From assembly GCA_020639235.1 (NCBI GenBank), contig JACKHC010000001.1:62001-126000 (forward strand): 64,000 nucleotides of DNA, given 5' to 3'. A program made the position numbers and the translations under genes. Every line of letters starts with the position of its first letter. Within the stretch, counting starts at the first letter, position 1. A model generated the notes under the pieces. It was not told the origin of the DNA. It did no database searches and saw nothing but the letters and a program-made list of their open reading frames with translations. This DNA comes from Phycisphaeraceae bacterium (GTDB lineage: Bacteria > Planctomycetota > Phycisphaerae > Phycisphaerales > UBA1924). This document shows, piece after piece, positions 6,786-16,900 of the stretch.

Positions 6786-9700
6786 TGCAGAGCGTGTTGA
6801 AGAGCTGTACTCCGCGGCCCGACCTGCGAACGGGCAGCTTCAATCCCGAGGTCTTCACCGCCTCGCTTCGGCAGGTGATCGGGCACTATCGCGGCGACGT
6901 GAAAGTCAAGACCGCCTACACGGACGCGGAGTCGTTCTTCAGCGAGGCGACGTCCCCGACGCACGGGATGCGCCGGGTGATGGAAGCCGTCATGCGCCGC
7001 CTCGCTGGCGACAACATGGTGCCATTCCTCAGCCGGCTGGAAACCGGCTTCGGCGGCGGCAAGACCCACACACTCATCGCGTGCACGCACCTGGCGTTTC
7101 GGGGGACGGAACTGAAGGGCCTCGTCACCAAGCACGCGATCATCGACCCCAAGCACCTCCAAGCTCCGGGCTCCATCAGCGTTGTCGGTATCGCCGGTGA
7201 CGAACTCAGTGTAGTCCGCAGCCAGGGCGACAAGGTCCTCCCCTACACCCTCTGGGCGGAACTGGCGAAGCAGATCGGGGGCGATCAGCTCGTCGAGCAG
7301 GTCAAGGCCGAGGCATTCACGGCCGCGGCACCCGGAGAGGCTTTCTTCCAGACGGTGCTCGGCACGCGGAAGGTTCTGGTCCTGGTGGACGAACTGGCCC
7401 AGTATGCCGCACGCGCGGAAGCCGCCCATCGCGGCATGGGCGAGCAGATTGCCGCCTTCTTCATGGCTCTGTTCAACTACGCCCGCAATCACGCCAACAT
7501 CGCCGTCGTCGTTACGCTTGCCAGCAGCACAGACGCCTTCGGGGGGCAGACCAAGACGCTCGCTCGCCTGCTCACAGCGGTGTCCGGCGCTGAGGTCAGC
7601 CAGGATGAGGCTCGCGAGATCGGCGAACAGGCGATCGACAGCATTCAGAGTGTGATCGCCCGCGACGCCAAGGTCGAGACCCCGGTGACGAGCGAGGAAC
7701 TCTCGTCCGTCCTGGCCAAGCGACTGTTCGTGAACATCGATACCGCCGCGGCGAAGGCCACAGCAGCCGAGTACAAGGCGTTCTACGAGAAACACAGGGA
7801 CCAGCTCCCGGCCCGGTGCACCCGGGCTGCGGGAGAGGGAGCCGATGCCGGATACGCCGGCCTCATCGAGAAGTACTACCCATTCCATCCGACGCTGGTG
7901 GAGTTTCTGAATAAGAAGCTCGCGACAGCGGAGGACTTCCAGGGAACGCGTGGCGTGCTTCGCGTGCTCGCCTTTGCCGTCAAGGCGCTCTGGGACAACG
8001 CGATCGACACGAGCACCATTCACACGTGCCACCTCGACACGACGAACCCCGACCTTGTCAGCGAGATCCTGAGCAAGACCGAATCCGGCGACCTGATGAA
8101 CGTACTGACCGCCGACATTGGAGCCGTTCGTGGGCGTGGCGACACGCTGATCACCAAGAGTAACGCCGAGAACGCCGACATCGAGAACCCGCATCCCGGC
8201 AAGCTGCCCATGCAGGTGTACACGTGGCGGACGGTCTTCCTGCATAGTCTCGTAGGGCGCAAGCAGGGCATCGCGTCGAGTCTCTTCGGGCTCGTCCAAG
8301 AGGAGGCCAGGCTTGAGGTCGCACAGCCCGGTCTGCCGCCAAGCCAGGTGGACACGGCCCTGAGCGAACTCGCCAAGCGAGCGTTCTACCTGCGGCTCCA
8401 GGACGGCAAGTACTTCGCTTCGCTCGAACCATCCGTCAACAAGGCACTCTCGCAGATCCGCGAGGGCATCTCCGAGAAGGAGTTGCGATCGGCCCTGGAA
8501 GCTGCGGCACGGAAAGTCGTCACCGCGCCCGTACCGACCTTCACGGTTCACTATGAGGTGTCTGCGCCGGAACACCTTCCGGACAAGCAGGGCAAGCCCA
8601 TGCTCGGCATCGTGAGCCTCTTCGCCGAGGACATCCAGCCCGACCAGTTTGTGCTTAACGAGCGCCAAGGCAGCCCACGCGAGCAGCAGAACCTCGTGGT
8701 GCTCCTTGTGCCCAACACCGTCCGCACCTCGCTCCAGACGAGCGGCCCGAGCGCCCTCTACGGCGACGACCAGCTCCGCCGCAACCTCAAGGAGCTGGAG
8801 GCCATTGCCCGCGATGTCGTCGCGATGCGTCGGCTCCAGAAGAACCCGCAGAACTACAGCATCAACCCCAAGCACCTCGCGGATGACAACGAAGACGGAT
8901 TCCAGAGCCGGCACGCCGAGCGGGAACAGGCTCTGCTCACGCGCGTGACGCAGGGGTACAGCTCCCTCTGGTACCCATCCGCCACGGGGCAGATCGTCCG
9001 GAAGGAGGTCCAGTCCGCCGGCGGAGAGGGCGGCACACCGGTGATCGCACAGATCCGCAAGATCCTCGTGGACGACCAGGAGCTCATCACCGAGGAGGTC
9101 ATCAGCGCCAACCTCCTCGGTCAGTTCAAGCAGCTCTTCTTCAACGGTGAGTCCACCTGCAAAATCAGCCAGGTCCGCAAGAACTTTCTCGACCGCCGCA
9201 ACTGGCCCATCCTGGCCGAGCCGCTACTCCTCAACCGCATGATCCGCGAGGGTGTGCAGCGAGGACTCTGGTGTGTCTACCGACTCGGAGACCCGGCCGA
9301 CCCCAGGCCCGCCGAGTTCTACAGCCGCGAGAGTCAGTCAGAAGGCGTTCCCATCAACGTCGACCTTGACAAGCCGGACTACGGGCTCGTCACGCCGGAG
9401 GGTGCGACGCAGAGAGGCTGGAACGCCAACACGCAGGTGCCGTTCGAGACCGTTCGCGCCTGGGTCAGGACCTCAGTCGACCAGCTCTCGGAGCCCGTCG
9501 CCATCAAGGACCTCGCCGATCGTGTCTCCCAGACGCACGGCGACGTGAGCGTCGCCGACGTGACCAAGGCCGTGCTCGACCTCACCCGCGACGCCAAGGT
9601 CGCCGTGAAGCCCGAAGGAGAAAAGGCCAAGCACGGCGACAACGCGATGCTCTTCACGCCCGCCGCGGCGGACAAAGTCCTCCCGGTCAGCAAGGCGGTC

Positions 9701-10045
9701 GAAGAGGGATGGATCGCCGCGCCCAAGAAGTTCCTCAAGATCGAGGGCTTCGCCGGCCGCGACAAGGTTTTCCCGCTCCTCAAGCGTCTCAGCAGCCTCT
9801 ACACCCGAGGCGCGAAGAGCAAGATCGACCAGCTCCGCATCGAACGGCTTCCGCTCAAGGGTGGCGGACAGGTCACGGTGTCGTTCAACTCGCTGGAGGG
9901 TCCGCAGATCAAGCAGATGGGCGCACTCTTCGACGCGTTCACCACGCTCGGGCAGCCCAACGATGACACGCAGATCGAGCTCACCATCCTCAACCCCGAG
10001 GATGGATGCCTGCTCATCACCGAGCTGCGGGGTGAGAAGAGCTGA
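6785..10045 (+). CDS. DUF499-type AAA-like ATPase of a DUF499/DUF1156/helicase defence cassette
   Basis: A 1,086-residue protein. The P-loop TGFGGGKTHTL (about residues 87-97) and hydrophobic Walker B KVLVLVDELAQY (about 196-207) are those of the DUF499 ATPase family. A sensor-like segment VVVTLASS follows near 240. The C-terminal two thirds is probably a set of winged-helix and scaffold domains, including repeated short helical units between 860 and 960. The ATG at 6785 has a good AGGAGG Shine-Dalgarno (6772-6777); the GTG at 6782 is in frame but less likely. DUF499 proteins recur beside DUF1156 methylases and SNF2 helicases in defence islands and may act as a large motor or assembly platform. 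Exact mechanism is unknown to me. The next gene starts inside its stop codon (TGATG). Confidence 0.85.
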   Translation: MQSVLKSCTPRPDLRTGSFNPEVFTASLRQVIGHYRGDVKVKTAYTDAESFFSEATSPTHGMRRVMEAVMRRLAGDNMVPFLSRLETGFGGGKTHTLIACTHLAFRGTELKGLVTKHAIIDPKHLQAPGSISVVGIAGDELSVVRSQGDKVLPYTLWAELAKQIGGDQLVEQVKAEAFTAAAPGEAFFQTVLGTRKVLVLVDELAQYAARAEAAHRGMGEQIAAFFMALFNYARNHANIAVVVTLASSTDAFGGQTKTLARLLTAVSGAEVSQDEAREIGEQAIDSIQSVIARDAKVETPVTSEELSSVLAKRLFVNIDTAAAKATAAEYKAFYEKHRDQLPARCTRAAGEGADAGYAGLIEKYYPFHPTLVEFLNKKLATAEDFQGTRGVLRVLAFAVKALWDNAIDTSTIHTCHLDTTNPDLVSEILSKTESGDLMNVLTADIGAVRGRGDTLITKSNAENADIENPHPGKLPMQVYTWRTVFLHSLVGRKQGIASSLFGLVQEEARLEVAQPGLPPSQVDTALSELAKRAFYLRLQDGKYFASLEPSVNKALSQIREGISEKELRSALEAAARKVVTAPVPTFTVHYEVSAPEHLPDKQGKPMLGIVSLFAEDIQPDQFVLNERQGSPREQQNLVVLLVPNTVRTSLQTSGPSALYGDDQLRRNLKELEAIARDVVAMRRLQKNPQNYSINPKHLADDNEDGFQSRHAEREQALLTRVTQGYSSLWYPSATGQIVRKEVQSAGGEGGTPVIAQIRKILVDDQELITEEVISANLLGQFKQLFFNGESTCKISQVRKNFLDRRNWPILAEPLLLNRMIREGVQRGLWCVYRLGDPADPRPAEFYSRESQSEGVPINVDLDKPDYGLVTPEGATQRGWNANTQVPFETVRAWVRTSVDQLSEPVAIKDLADRVSQTHGDVSVADVTKAVLDLTRDAKVAVKPEGEKAKHGDNAMLFTPAAADKVLPVSKAVEEGWIAAPKKFLKIEGFAGRDKVFPLLKRLSSLYTRGAKSKIDQLRIERLPLKGGGQVTVSFNSLEGPQIKQMGALFDAFTTLGQPNDDTQIELTILNPEDGCLLITELRGEKS

Positions 10046-10656
10046 TGCAGGCGACCACCACCATGCCACCCGCCAAGCGTTCCAAGCCCGCGCCCGACGA
10101 CTTCTACTCGAAGAAGGTGGCTCCTCACCTCGATTGGATGCCGTGGCTGCTCCGCGTCACAGACCACCGTGACCGACCATCGCCGGTCCTCATCGTCAAG
10201 CATCGCCGCCCCATCGATGACAAGAGCACGCAGACCGAACTCGTCGACCGCGGCATTCTGTACGGCGACGCTCTGCGCAGGTGCCTGCCAGCGATTCAGC
10301 AGGTGCTCTCCCGAGTCCGCGACGAATCCGACAAGCACCTCGACCTCCACCAGTACCTCCAAGGCAAGAGCATCACGTTCCGCGGCAACCTCCCGCTCGA
10401 TGAAGGGTCAGGAGCCAAGTTGGCGCTGCTCTTCCGACTCCAGGAACGAGTGAAGGACCTCGACCGCGTCGAGCTCATGGCTCGCCGCATCGACAACTTC
10501 ACCACGGAGGAAGCAACGTACTGGCTCAGCCGCATCCTGCACTTTGGCCAGGCCGGCAACCGCTGGGCCGCCGCAGGGATGCGGCTCATGCTCGGAGGGA
10601 TGCCCGGCGACCCTGCCATCGCTGCCATGCTTAAGGATTTCCGCTCACGCGACTGA
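10045..10656 (+). CDS. Small uncharacterised component of the DUF499/DUF1156 cassette
   Basis: A 203-residue soluble protein beginning MQATTTMPPAKRSKP. I recognise no catalytic motif. The N-terminal part is basic. The middle contains a beta-rich segment around VLIVKHRRPIDDKSTQTE, and the C-terminal 90 residues are helical with a conserved-looking RRIDNFTTEEATYWLSRI and RWAAAGMRLML. The gene is coupled to the ATPase gene by a TGATG overlap and followed 17 nt later by the methylase gene, so it is an integral part of the cassette. Its position between DUF499 and DUF1156 suggests an adaptor between motor and methylase. That is inference. Confidence 0.7.
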   Translation: MQATTTMPPAKRSKPAPDDFYSKKVAPHLDWMPWLLRVTDHRDRPSPVLIVKHRRPIDDKSTQTELVDRGILYGDALRRCLPAIQQVLSRVRDESDKHLDLHQYLQGKSITFRGNLPLDEGSGAKLALLFRLQERVKDLDRVELMARRIDNFTTEEATYWLSRILHFGQAGNRWAAAGMRLMLGGMPGDPAIAAMLKDFRSRD

Positions 10657-10672
10657 AGCCCCAGGGAACGCC

Positions 10673-13600
10673 ATGCCGACCACGCTCGCCCACGATCTTC
10701 GCCTCATCGAATCCGGCTTCCCCTGCCACCAGGTCGGTGCGGAGACGCAGCGGGAACGCGGAGCGAGTTCCGCCCTCCCGCCGCTCTACTACCTGCACGT
10801 CTGGTGGGCCCGTCGTCCCCTCACCCCGTCCCGCGCGGCCATCCTGGGCGCATCGCTCCCTGCAGATGCCGACACCAACGAGTTTCTCCGAGCCCTCGGG
10901 ATTGCCAAGCCCGTCGCCCACATTCCCGGGGGTGGGACATGGGTGCTCGTTAACGACACCATCCTCAAGCGTGTGCAGTGGGACGAGGAGGAGCGAACCG
11001 GCACGCTCGCCATCGACGCGACAGTGCAAAACCACTTCGCCAAGGAGATCGAGCGTCGGTCCAAGTGCCGCTCAGTCCTTCGCGACCTCGCCGACAACCA
11101 TCCGGCGCTCGCCGGCGACCCGGTCCTTCAGCGGTGGCTTGCTGAAAACGCCGCTTTCGCGATTGACGTTCTGCCGACGCTCACTTCGCTGAATGTGTCC
11201 CGAGACGTCGCAGACGCCGCGAGCGTTCAAGACCGGATCGCCTTCGCCAAGTCGAGCGTGGTCAAGTCCGCCTACGGCAGCGTGCTCAACATCGACAAGG
11301 AGGATCTCTACGGCTACGACCGGGCCTTCACCAGCACGCCACCGCGAGCCGAGAAGCGGCTGGTCGTTCTCGACCCGACGGCAGGCGGCGGCTCGATCCC
11401 GTTTGAGGCCCTTCGCCTGGGGCACGATGTCATCTCCAACGAGCTGAACCCGGTTGCGACGGTCATTCAGTACGCCACGCTCGACTACCCGAGGCGGTTC
11501 GGCCCCTCGCTCACCGAGGACATCCGCCGATGGGGTGAGGAACTCGTGGCCTACGTCGGCGAGAAGATGGAGCCTGTCACACCCTTCTGCGAACTGCCCG
11601 AACACCAGATCGCAGAACTCAAGCAGCACCTGCACAAGCACCCGAGTCTCGTTTCCGACTTCGCCGGCCCCGAGCACGACCAGACAGGCCTGATCTACTG
11701 CCGCCAGGTCGCCTGCCCTCACTGCGGCGGGCAGGCGCCGCTGCTCAACGCGTTCTGGTTGGCGAAGGAGGACGGCGAGCAATGGGCCGTGCGCCTCCAC
11801 ATCCGCAGCAAGTCGCACGTGGACATCGAGCCGTACCGCGTCACTGGGAGCCTCAGCAAGTCTCAATCCGCCGAGATGGACGCCGGCACCGTGACCGATG
11901 GCAAGGGTGTGTGCTTGCATTGCAAGCAGGTGATCGACGGTGACGAGATCGCCTCACAAGGCCGTGGAGAGTCGCCACACGGGAGCATGCACGACCGGCT
12001 CTTCGCGATCGCGGCGGTTCGTTTCCAGCCCAAGCTCAAGAAGAACGGCGATGTGGACCGGTACACCTCGGGTGAACGTGCCGGAGAGATCAAGACGCAC
12101 AAGGTGCGGTTCTTCAGGGCCCCCACAAAGCGAGACTTCGACGCCATCGCGATGGCCGAGCAGATGCTGAAGCAGCAGTGGGACTACTTCGAGCGACTGG
12201 ACCTGATTCCAACCGAGGACGTCCCCGCGGGGCACAAGACCGGTGATGCTGGTGGAGCGGGGTCGGGAACCGATAAGCCGCTCAAACTCGGCACCGACAA
12301 GTGGTTCAAAATGTTCACGGCGCGGCAACTGCTCGGCCATCTGGCGATGATGGACGGGCTCCGCGAGATGAAGCCGCGGATTCTGGCGGCACTCGGCGAC
12401 GACCGCGGACGCGCTGTCATCACCTACCTCCAGTTCGCGATCGACAAGGGCGTCGACTACAACAGCACGCAGACCCGCTGGCACTACAGCCGCGGCGTGA
12501 TCAACAACACCTTTGCGAGGCATGACTTCTCGTTCAAGTGGACATTCGGAGAGATGGTCTTTGCGGGGCCCGGCTCGGGTCCCGCCTGGACCTTGAGCCA
12601 AATCGTGGACGCCTACTCCGGCATGATGGAGCTCCTCCGCAGCTCGCGGAGTGACTCCCGACTGGAAATTATCAACGGCTCGGGTGCGATGATGAGCCGA
12701 GTCCAAGCCGCTTCCGTGGATCTCGTCGTCAACGACCCGCCGTACTACAACAACGTGATGTATTCAGAATTGGCCGACTACTTCTACGTCTGGCAGAAGC
12801 GATCGCTGCGTGAACTTTACCCGGGCCTGTTCGATAGCTATCTGACGGATAAGCAGAGCGAAGCCGTCGCAAACCCCCATCGGGACGGTTCGGCCGAATC
12901 CGCAAAGCAGCAGTACGAGAAGTTGATGCGGGAGATGTACAGCGAGTGCCACCGGGTCACCAAACCGGATGGTCGCATGGTGCTCATGTTCACGCACAAG
13001 TCTCAGGAAGGGTGGGAGACGCTCACCCAAGCCCTGATCGACAGCGGATGGTGCATCAACGCAACCTATCCAGTCGAGTCAGAGGCTGGCCACAGCATGC
13101 ATATCCGGGACAACGCATCGGCCGAGTCATCGATCTTTCTGGTCTGTCACAAGCGTGCCACGAACGGCAACGAGCCGGGCCTGTGGAAGGCCTTCGGTGG
13201 CCAAGGCGTTCAGCAGCGGATCGTCGACGAGGTGCAGGCAGGACTCGGCGAGTTTGAGGCACTGAGTCTCCGCCCGGTGGACACGATGGTTGCGAGCTAC
13301 GGCCGAGCGCTACGGGTGCTCTCGGAGAAGTGGCCGGTGCTTGACGGGGATGAACCTGTCAGTCCCATCCGAGCGCTGAACGAGGCCAGCCGCGTCGTCG
13401 CCCAGCACCACATTCAGAAGCTCACGCAGGGGCGGCTGAAGGTCGAAGACCTGACACCCGAAGCCGCGATGGCTGTGACGCTGTACGGCATCTGCGGCCT
13501 TCAGCCCATCCGCTACGACGAGGTGCTCAATATCGCCCGGTCCCTCGGCATCGCGATCGAATCCCGCACCGCGGGGTACGACGCCACCGACAAGAGCATC

Positions 13601-13942
13601 GGCTACGCCACCGAAGCGAGCGGCCGGCGTGCCAGCCGGACGGACGACATCGTCGGCTACCACGCCCCGCTCGTGCGGAAGGGCTCGAACCTCCGGCTCG
13701 CACTGCCCGACGAACGCAACGCCCGGCGGCTGGCGAGCCCGCAGCACGAATGGGACATCCTCCAGGGCATGATCCTCAAGTACCGCGAGGGCGATGTGCC
13801 GGTCGCCCGTGCGTACCTCAAGGAGCACGCCCAAGGCGCCGAGGGCAAGATCATCGACCTGCTCCGCGTGTGGGGCAACGAGGCGGACGATGAGACTCTG
13901 CGGAAAGAGGCCGAGATGATGCTCTTCGGCCTGGGCAGGTAA
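10673..13942 (+). CDS. DUF1156-family adenine-specific DNA methyltransferase
   Basis: A 1,089-residue protein; the start at 10673 is chosen because the motif-bearing N-terminus begins there and the longer frame overlaps the previous gene. The DUF1156 signature LPPLYYLHVWWARRP lies at about 35-49. SAM-binding motif I, DPTAGGGSIPFEALRLG, is near 233-249, and the amino-methyltransferase catalytic motif NDPPYY is near 687-692. Two zinc-ribbon knuckles (CPHCGG near 346, CLHCKQ near 414) sit in between. NPPY/DPPY-type enzymes transfer a methyl group to exocyclic N6 of adenine (or N4 of cytosine). In this context it probably marks self DNA, as in BREX, DISARM and type I/III restriction systems. It is larger than a simple Dam enzyme and has an unassigned C-terminal 350 residues. 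Confidence 0.9.
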   Translation: MPTTLAHDLRLIESGFPCHQVGAETQRERGASSALPPLYYLHVWWARRPLTPSRAAILGASLPADADTNEFLRALGIAKPVAHIPGGGTWVLVNDTILKRVQWDEEERTGTLAIDATVQNHFAKEIERRSKCRSVLRDLADNHPALAGDPVLQRWLAENAAFAIDVLPTLTSLNVSRDVADAASVQDRIAFAKSSVVKSAYGSVLNIDKEDLYGYDRAFTSTPPRAEKRLVVLDPTAGGGSIPFEALRLGHDVISNELNPVATVIQYATLDYPRRFGPSLTEDIRRWGEELVAYVGEKMEPVTPFCELPEHQIAELKQHLHKHPSLVSDFAGPEHDQTGLIYCRQVACPHCGGQAPLLNAFWLAKEDGEQWAVRLHIRSKSHVDIEPYRVTGSLSKSQSAEMDAGTVTDGKGVCLHCKQVIDGDEIASQGRGESPHGSMHDRLFAIAAVRFQPKLKKNGDVDRYTSGERAGEIKTHKVRFFRAPTKRDFDAIAMAEQMLKQQWDYFERLDLIPTEDVPAGHKTGDAGGAGSGTDKPLKLGTDKWFKMFTARQLLGHLAMMDGLREMKPRILAALGDDRGRAVITYLQFAIDKGVDYNSTQTRWHYSRGVINNTFARHDFSFKWTFGEMVFAGPGSGPAWTLSQIVDAYSGMMELLRSSRSDSRLEIINGSGAMMSRVQAASVDLVVNDPPYYNNVMYSELADYFYVWQKRSLRELYPGLFDSYLTDKQSEAVANPHRDGSAESAKQQYEKLMREMYSECHRVTKPDGRMVLMFTHKSQEGWETLTQALIDSGWCINATYPVESEAGHSMHIRDNASAESSIFLVCHKRATNGNEPGLWKAFGGQGVQQRIVDEVQAGLGEFEALSLRPVDTMVASYGRALRVLSEKWPVLDGDEPVSPIRALNEASRVVAQHHIQKLTQGRLKVEDLTPEAAMAVTLYGICGLQPIRYDEVLNIARSLGIAIESRTAGYDATDKSIGYATEASGRRASRTDDIVGYHAPLVRKGSNLRLALPDERNARRLASPQHEWDILQGMILKYREGDVPVARAYLKEHAQGAEGKIIDLLRVWGNEADDETLRKEAEMMLFGLGR

Positions 13943-13947
13943 TACCC

Positions 13948-16900
13948 ATGAGCGACGCCCTCCCTGAAGCCGACCTCAAGAAGCACAACTGGCGCCGCCG
14001 GTACGCGACGTCCAGCATCGACCAGGCCGGTCAGGGCATGGACCTGCTCCGGGCGTTCTATGTGCCGGCGTTGCTCCGGAGCGTGAAGTACGACCGCGTG
14101 GCTGGATACTTCAGGTCTTCCGCACTGGCCGCAGCGTCGCGCGGATTCACTGCGTTGCTCCAGCGGCAGGGAAAGGTCCGACTGATCGCCGGATGCGACC
14201 TTGCCCCGCACGACATCCAGGCGATCCTCGATGGCCACACAGAACGACTGGAGATGCACCTCGCCGGCGAGATCGACAAGCTCGACGACGAGCCCGAGCG
14301 CATCCGCCGCGGCGTGGAACTGCTCGCCCACCTCGTCGCCAAGGGCCTGCTCGACATCCGTGTCGCGTTCCGCAAGGACGCCCGGACAGGCCAGCCCATC
14401 ACGCTCGACAACTCGGAAGATGGATACGTCCACGAGAAATGGGGCATCCTCACCGACAACTTCGGGCACCGACTGAGCTTTTCGGGGTCGATGAACGAGT
14501 CTTCCGCCGCGTTGGAGCGGAACGCGGAGAACATCACCACGCTGACCGGATGGAGTGGCGAGGCCGATGCCCAGGCCATCGACGAGATGGCGGCTGACTT
14601 CGAGGCCCTGTGGGAAGACCGGCATCCGCACTTTGTGGTGCGGCCGATTCCAGACGCGATCCGGCAGAAACTCCTGAAGATTGGTGAGCGGGTGGTGCTG
14701 CCACCCGAGATCGACGGAGCCCCGGCGATCGAGGAGAGGCGAGTCCGGCCGACCCCGATGGACTGGCTCCGCTTTGCGTTCATCAAGCACGCCCCCAAGA
14801 TGGTCGGCGGCGAGACCGTCGGGATCTACACAGCGCCCATCACGCCGTGGCCGCACCAAGAGATCGTCGCGAGACGGCTCGTAGAGACATATCCCTACGG
14901 GTACCTGCTGTGCGATGAAGTCGGGCTCGGCAAGACCATCGAGAACGGCTTGGCGTTCCGGGCTCTCTGGCTGTCGGGAAGAGCGAAGCGGATCCTGATC
15001 TGCCCACCGGCGAGTCTGCTCGACCAGTGGCAGCGAGAGATGGCGACGAAGTTCCTGATGCCCTTCGGTGTCGCGCGATCGAACAACAAAGGCGCACGGG
15101 TCAGCTACTTGCTGCCGACCGAGCACGATGAGGACCGCCCGAGCCTGTTCGACCGCGACCTGCTCGTGGTCTCGACGGGATTGCTCCAACGTGACGAACG
15201 CCTCAAGCAGCTCGCAGCGAGCGAACCCTTCGACATCGTGCTCGTCGACGAAGCCCACTTTGCTCGGCGCCAGAACTCCCGACCGGGACTCGACGAAGAA
15301 CCCTCGTTCGGCAAGCTCTACCTCGGCCTCCAGAACGGGCTGAAGCAGAAGTCCAAGGCCCTGTGGCTCGCGACGGCGACGCCGATGCAACTCAGTGCGG
15401 TCGAGGCGTACGACCTCGCCGACCTGATCGGTCGGCTGGGCTGCTTCGCGTCCGAGCACAGCCTTGTGGCGGTGTATTACGACATTCTCGGTGCTCTCGC
15501 GAAGGGGCACACGCCGTCGAGCGCCGAACAGGAGACGCTCCGCATCGTCGCAAGACGTGCGGAGTTCGAGGACCCGGCCCTCTGGCACCGCGTTTCGGAA
15601 TGGCTTCTCCAGAAGGACCCGCAGCTCCAGGTGGTCTTCACGCAGTGGATGGAGGCCGGACTCTGGCCTTCACGGCGAGAGGATGAACGACTGCTGATGC
15701 GGCTGCTCTTCGCGATCTCGCCGCTGCACCGCGTCATGCTCCGGCACACGCGAAGCCTGCTCGACCAGTACCGCAAGCACAACCTGCTCAGTGCAAACCT
15801 CGCGAAGCGTCGCATCCGGCCCATCCCGCCGGAGCTGAAGTTCCGACCCGACGAGGCGGCTGCGTACGAGGAACTCACCAAGTACTGCGCCGATCTGCAA
15901 CTCCAGATAGGCCAGCACATGACGGGCCAGCTCCGCAGCAGCCTCGGGTTCTATCTCAGCCTCTTGCAGCAGCGATTCGCTTCGTCGGCATTCGCGATTC
16001 ACAACACGCTGCGGAGGCGAGCGGAGCGTGTGGCCGAGACGATCCAGATCCTCGACCGAACCGGCCTCGACTCAACGGCCGACCTGGAGACGCTGCGAGA
16101 GACCGGATCATCGGAGGAGTGGGAAACCGATGAAGCGGAACTGGAAGAGCTCATCAAGGCCACGCTGCGTGGTCGCACTCGCAACGACCTGGCATGGGAG
16201 CGCCAGCGGCTCGATGCCATGATGCCGCTGTACGAAGCGCTCGCGAACCAGCGGCCGACCAAGACGGATGTCCTCCTTGGCGTGATGGCCGAGCGTCGCC
16301 GCTCGGGTGAGAGCGGCCGGTACCGGCAGACGGTGGTGTTCACCCGGTACGCCGACACGCTGACGCACCTGGTCGATACGTTCAAGGCCTCCGCCCCTGA
16401 CATGCGGGTGGGCACATTCTCGGGTGACGGCGGGGCGTACTGGGACGTGGCGAAGCGTCAGTGGCGGCACCTGGAGAAGAACCGCGACCAGATCAAACAT
16501 CTGTTCCTCCAGGGCGAGATCGACCTGCTCCTCTGCACCGATGCCGCGGCCGAAGGTCTCAACCTCCAGAGCGCGGACCTCCTCGTGAACTACGACCTGC
16601 CTTGGAACCCGATGAAGGTCGAGCAGCGGATCGGACGCATCGACCGAATCGGGCAGCGGTTCGACCAGATCGAGGTCCTGAACCTCGCGACGGTCGGCTC
16701 GGTGGAAGAAACGATCTACGGCCGGCTCTGGGACCGCCTGAGCCGTACCGCCGGCGTGGTCGGCTCGCAGCAGTACTCGATCCTGCCCATCACCGAGGAT
16801 GACTTCGCTCGGCTCGCACGCGGAGAGATCGACCACGCCCAGTTGGAGCAGGAAGCACTCCGCCGGCTTGAGGAGCACAGCCGCGAGATCCGGCAGCTGG

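Noticed and set aside
6731..8914. 727-residue open frame on the minus strand
   Set aside because: It is antisense to the DUF499 gene, lacks family motifs, and is explained by third-position GC bias of the real gene.
13657..15588. 643-residue open frame on the minus strand
   Set aside because: It lies antisense across the methylase/helicase junction. The plus-strand genes have clear catalytic motifs; this frame has none.
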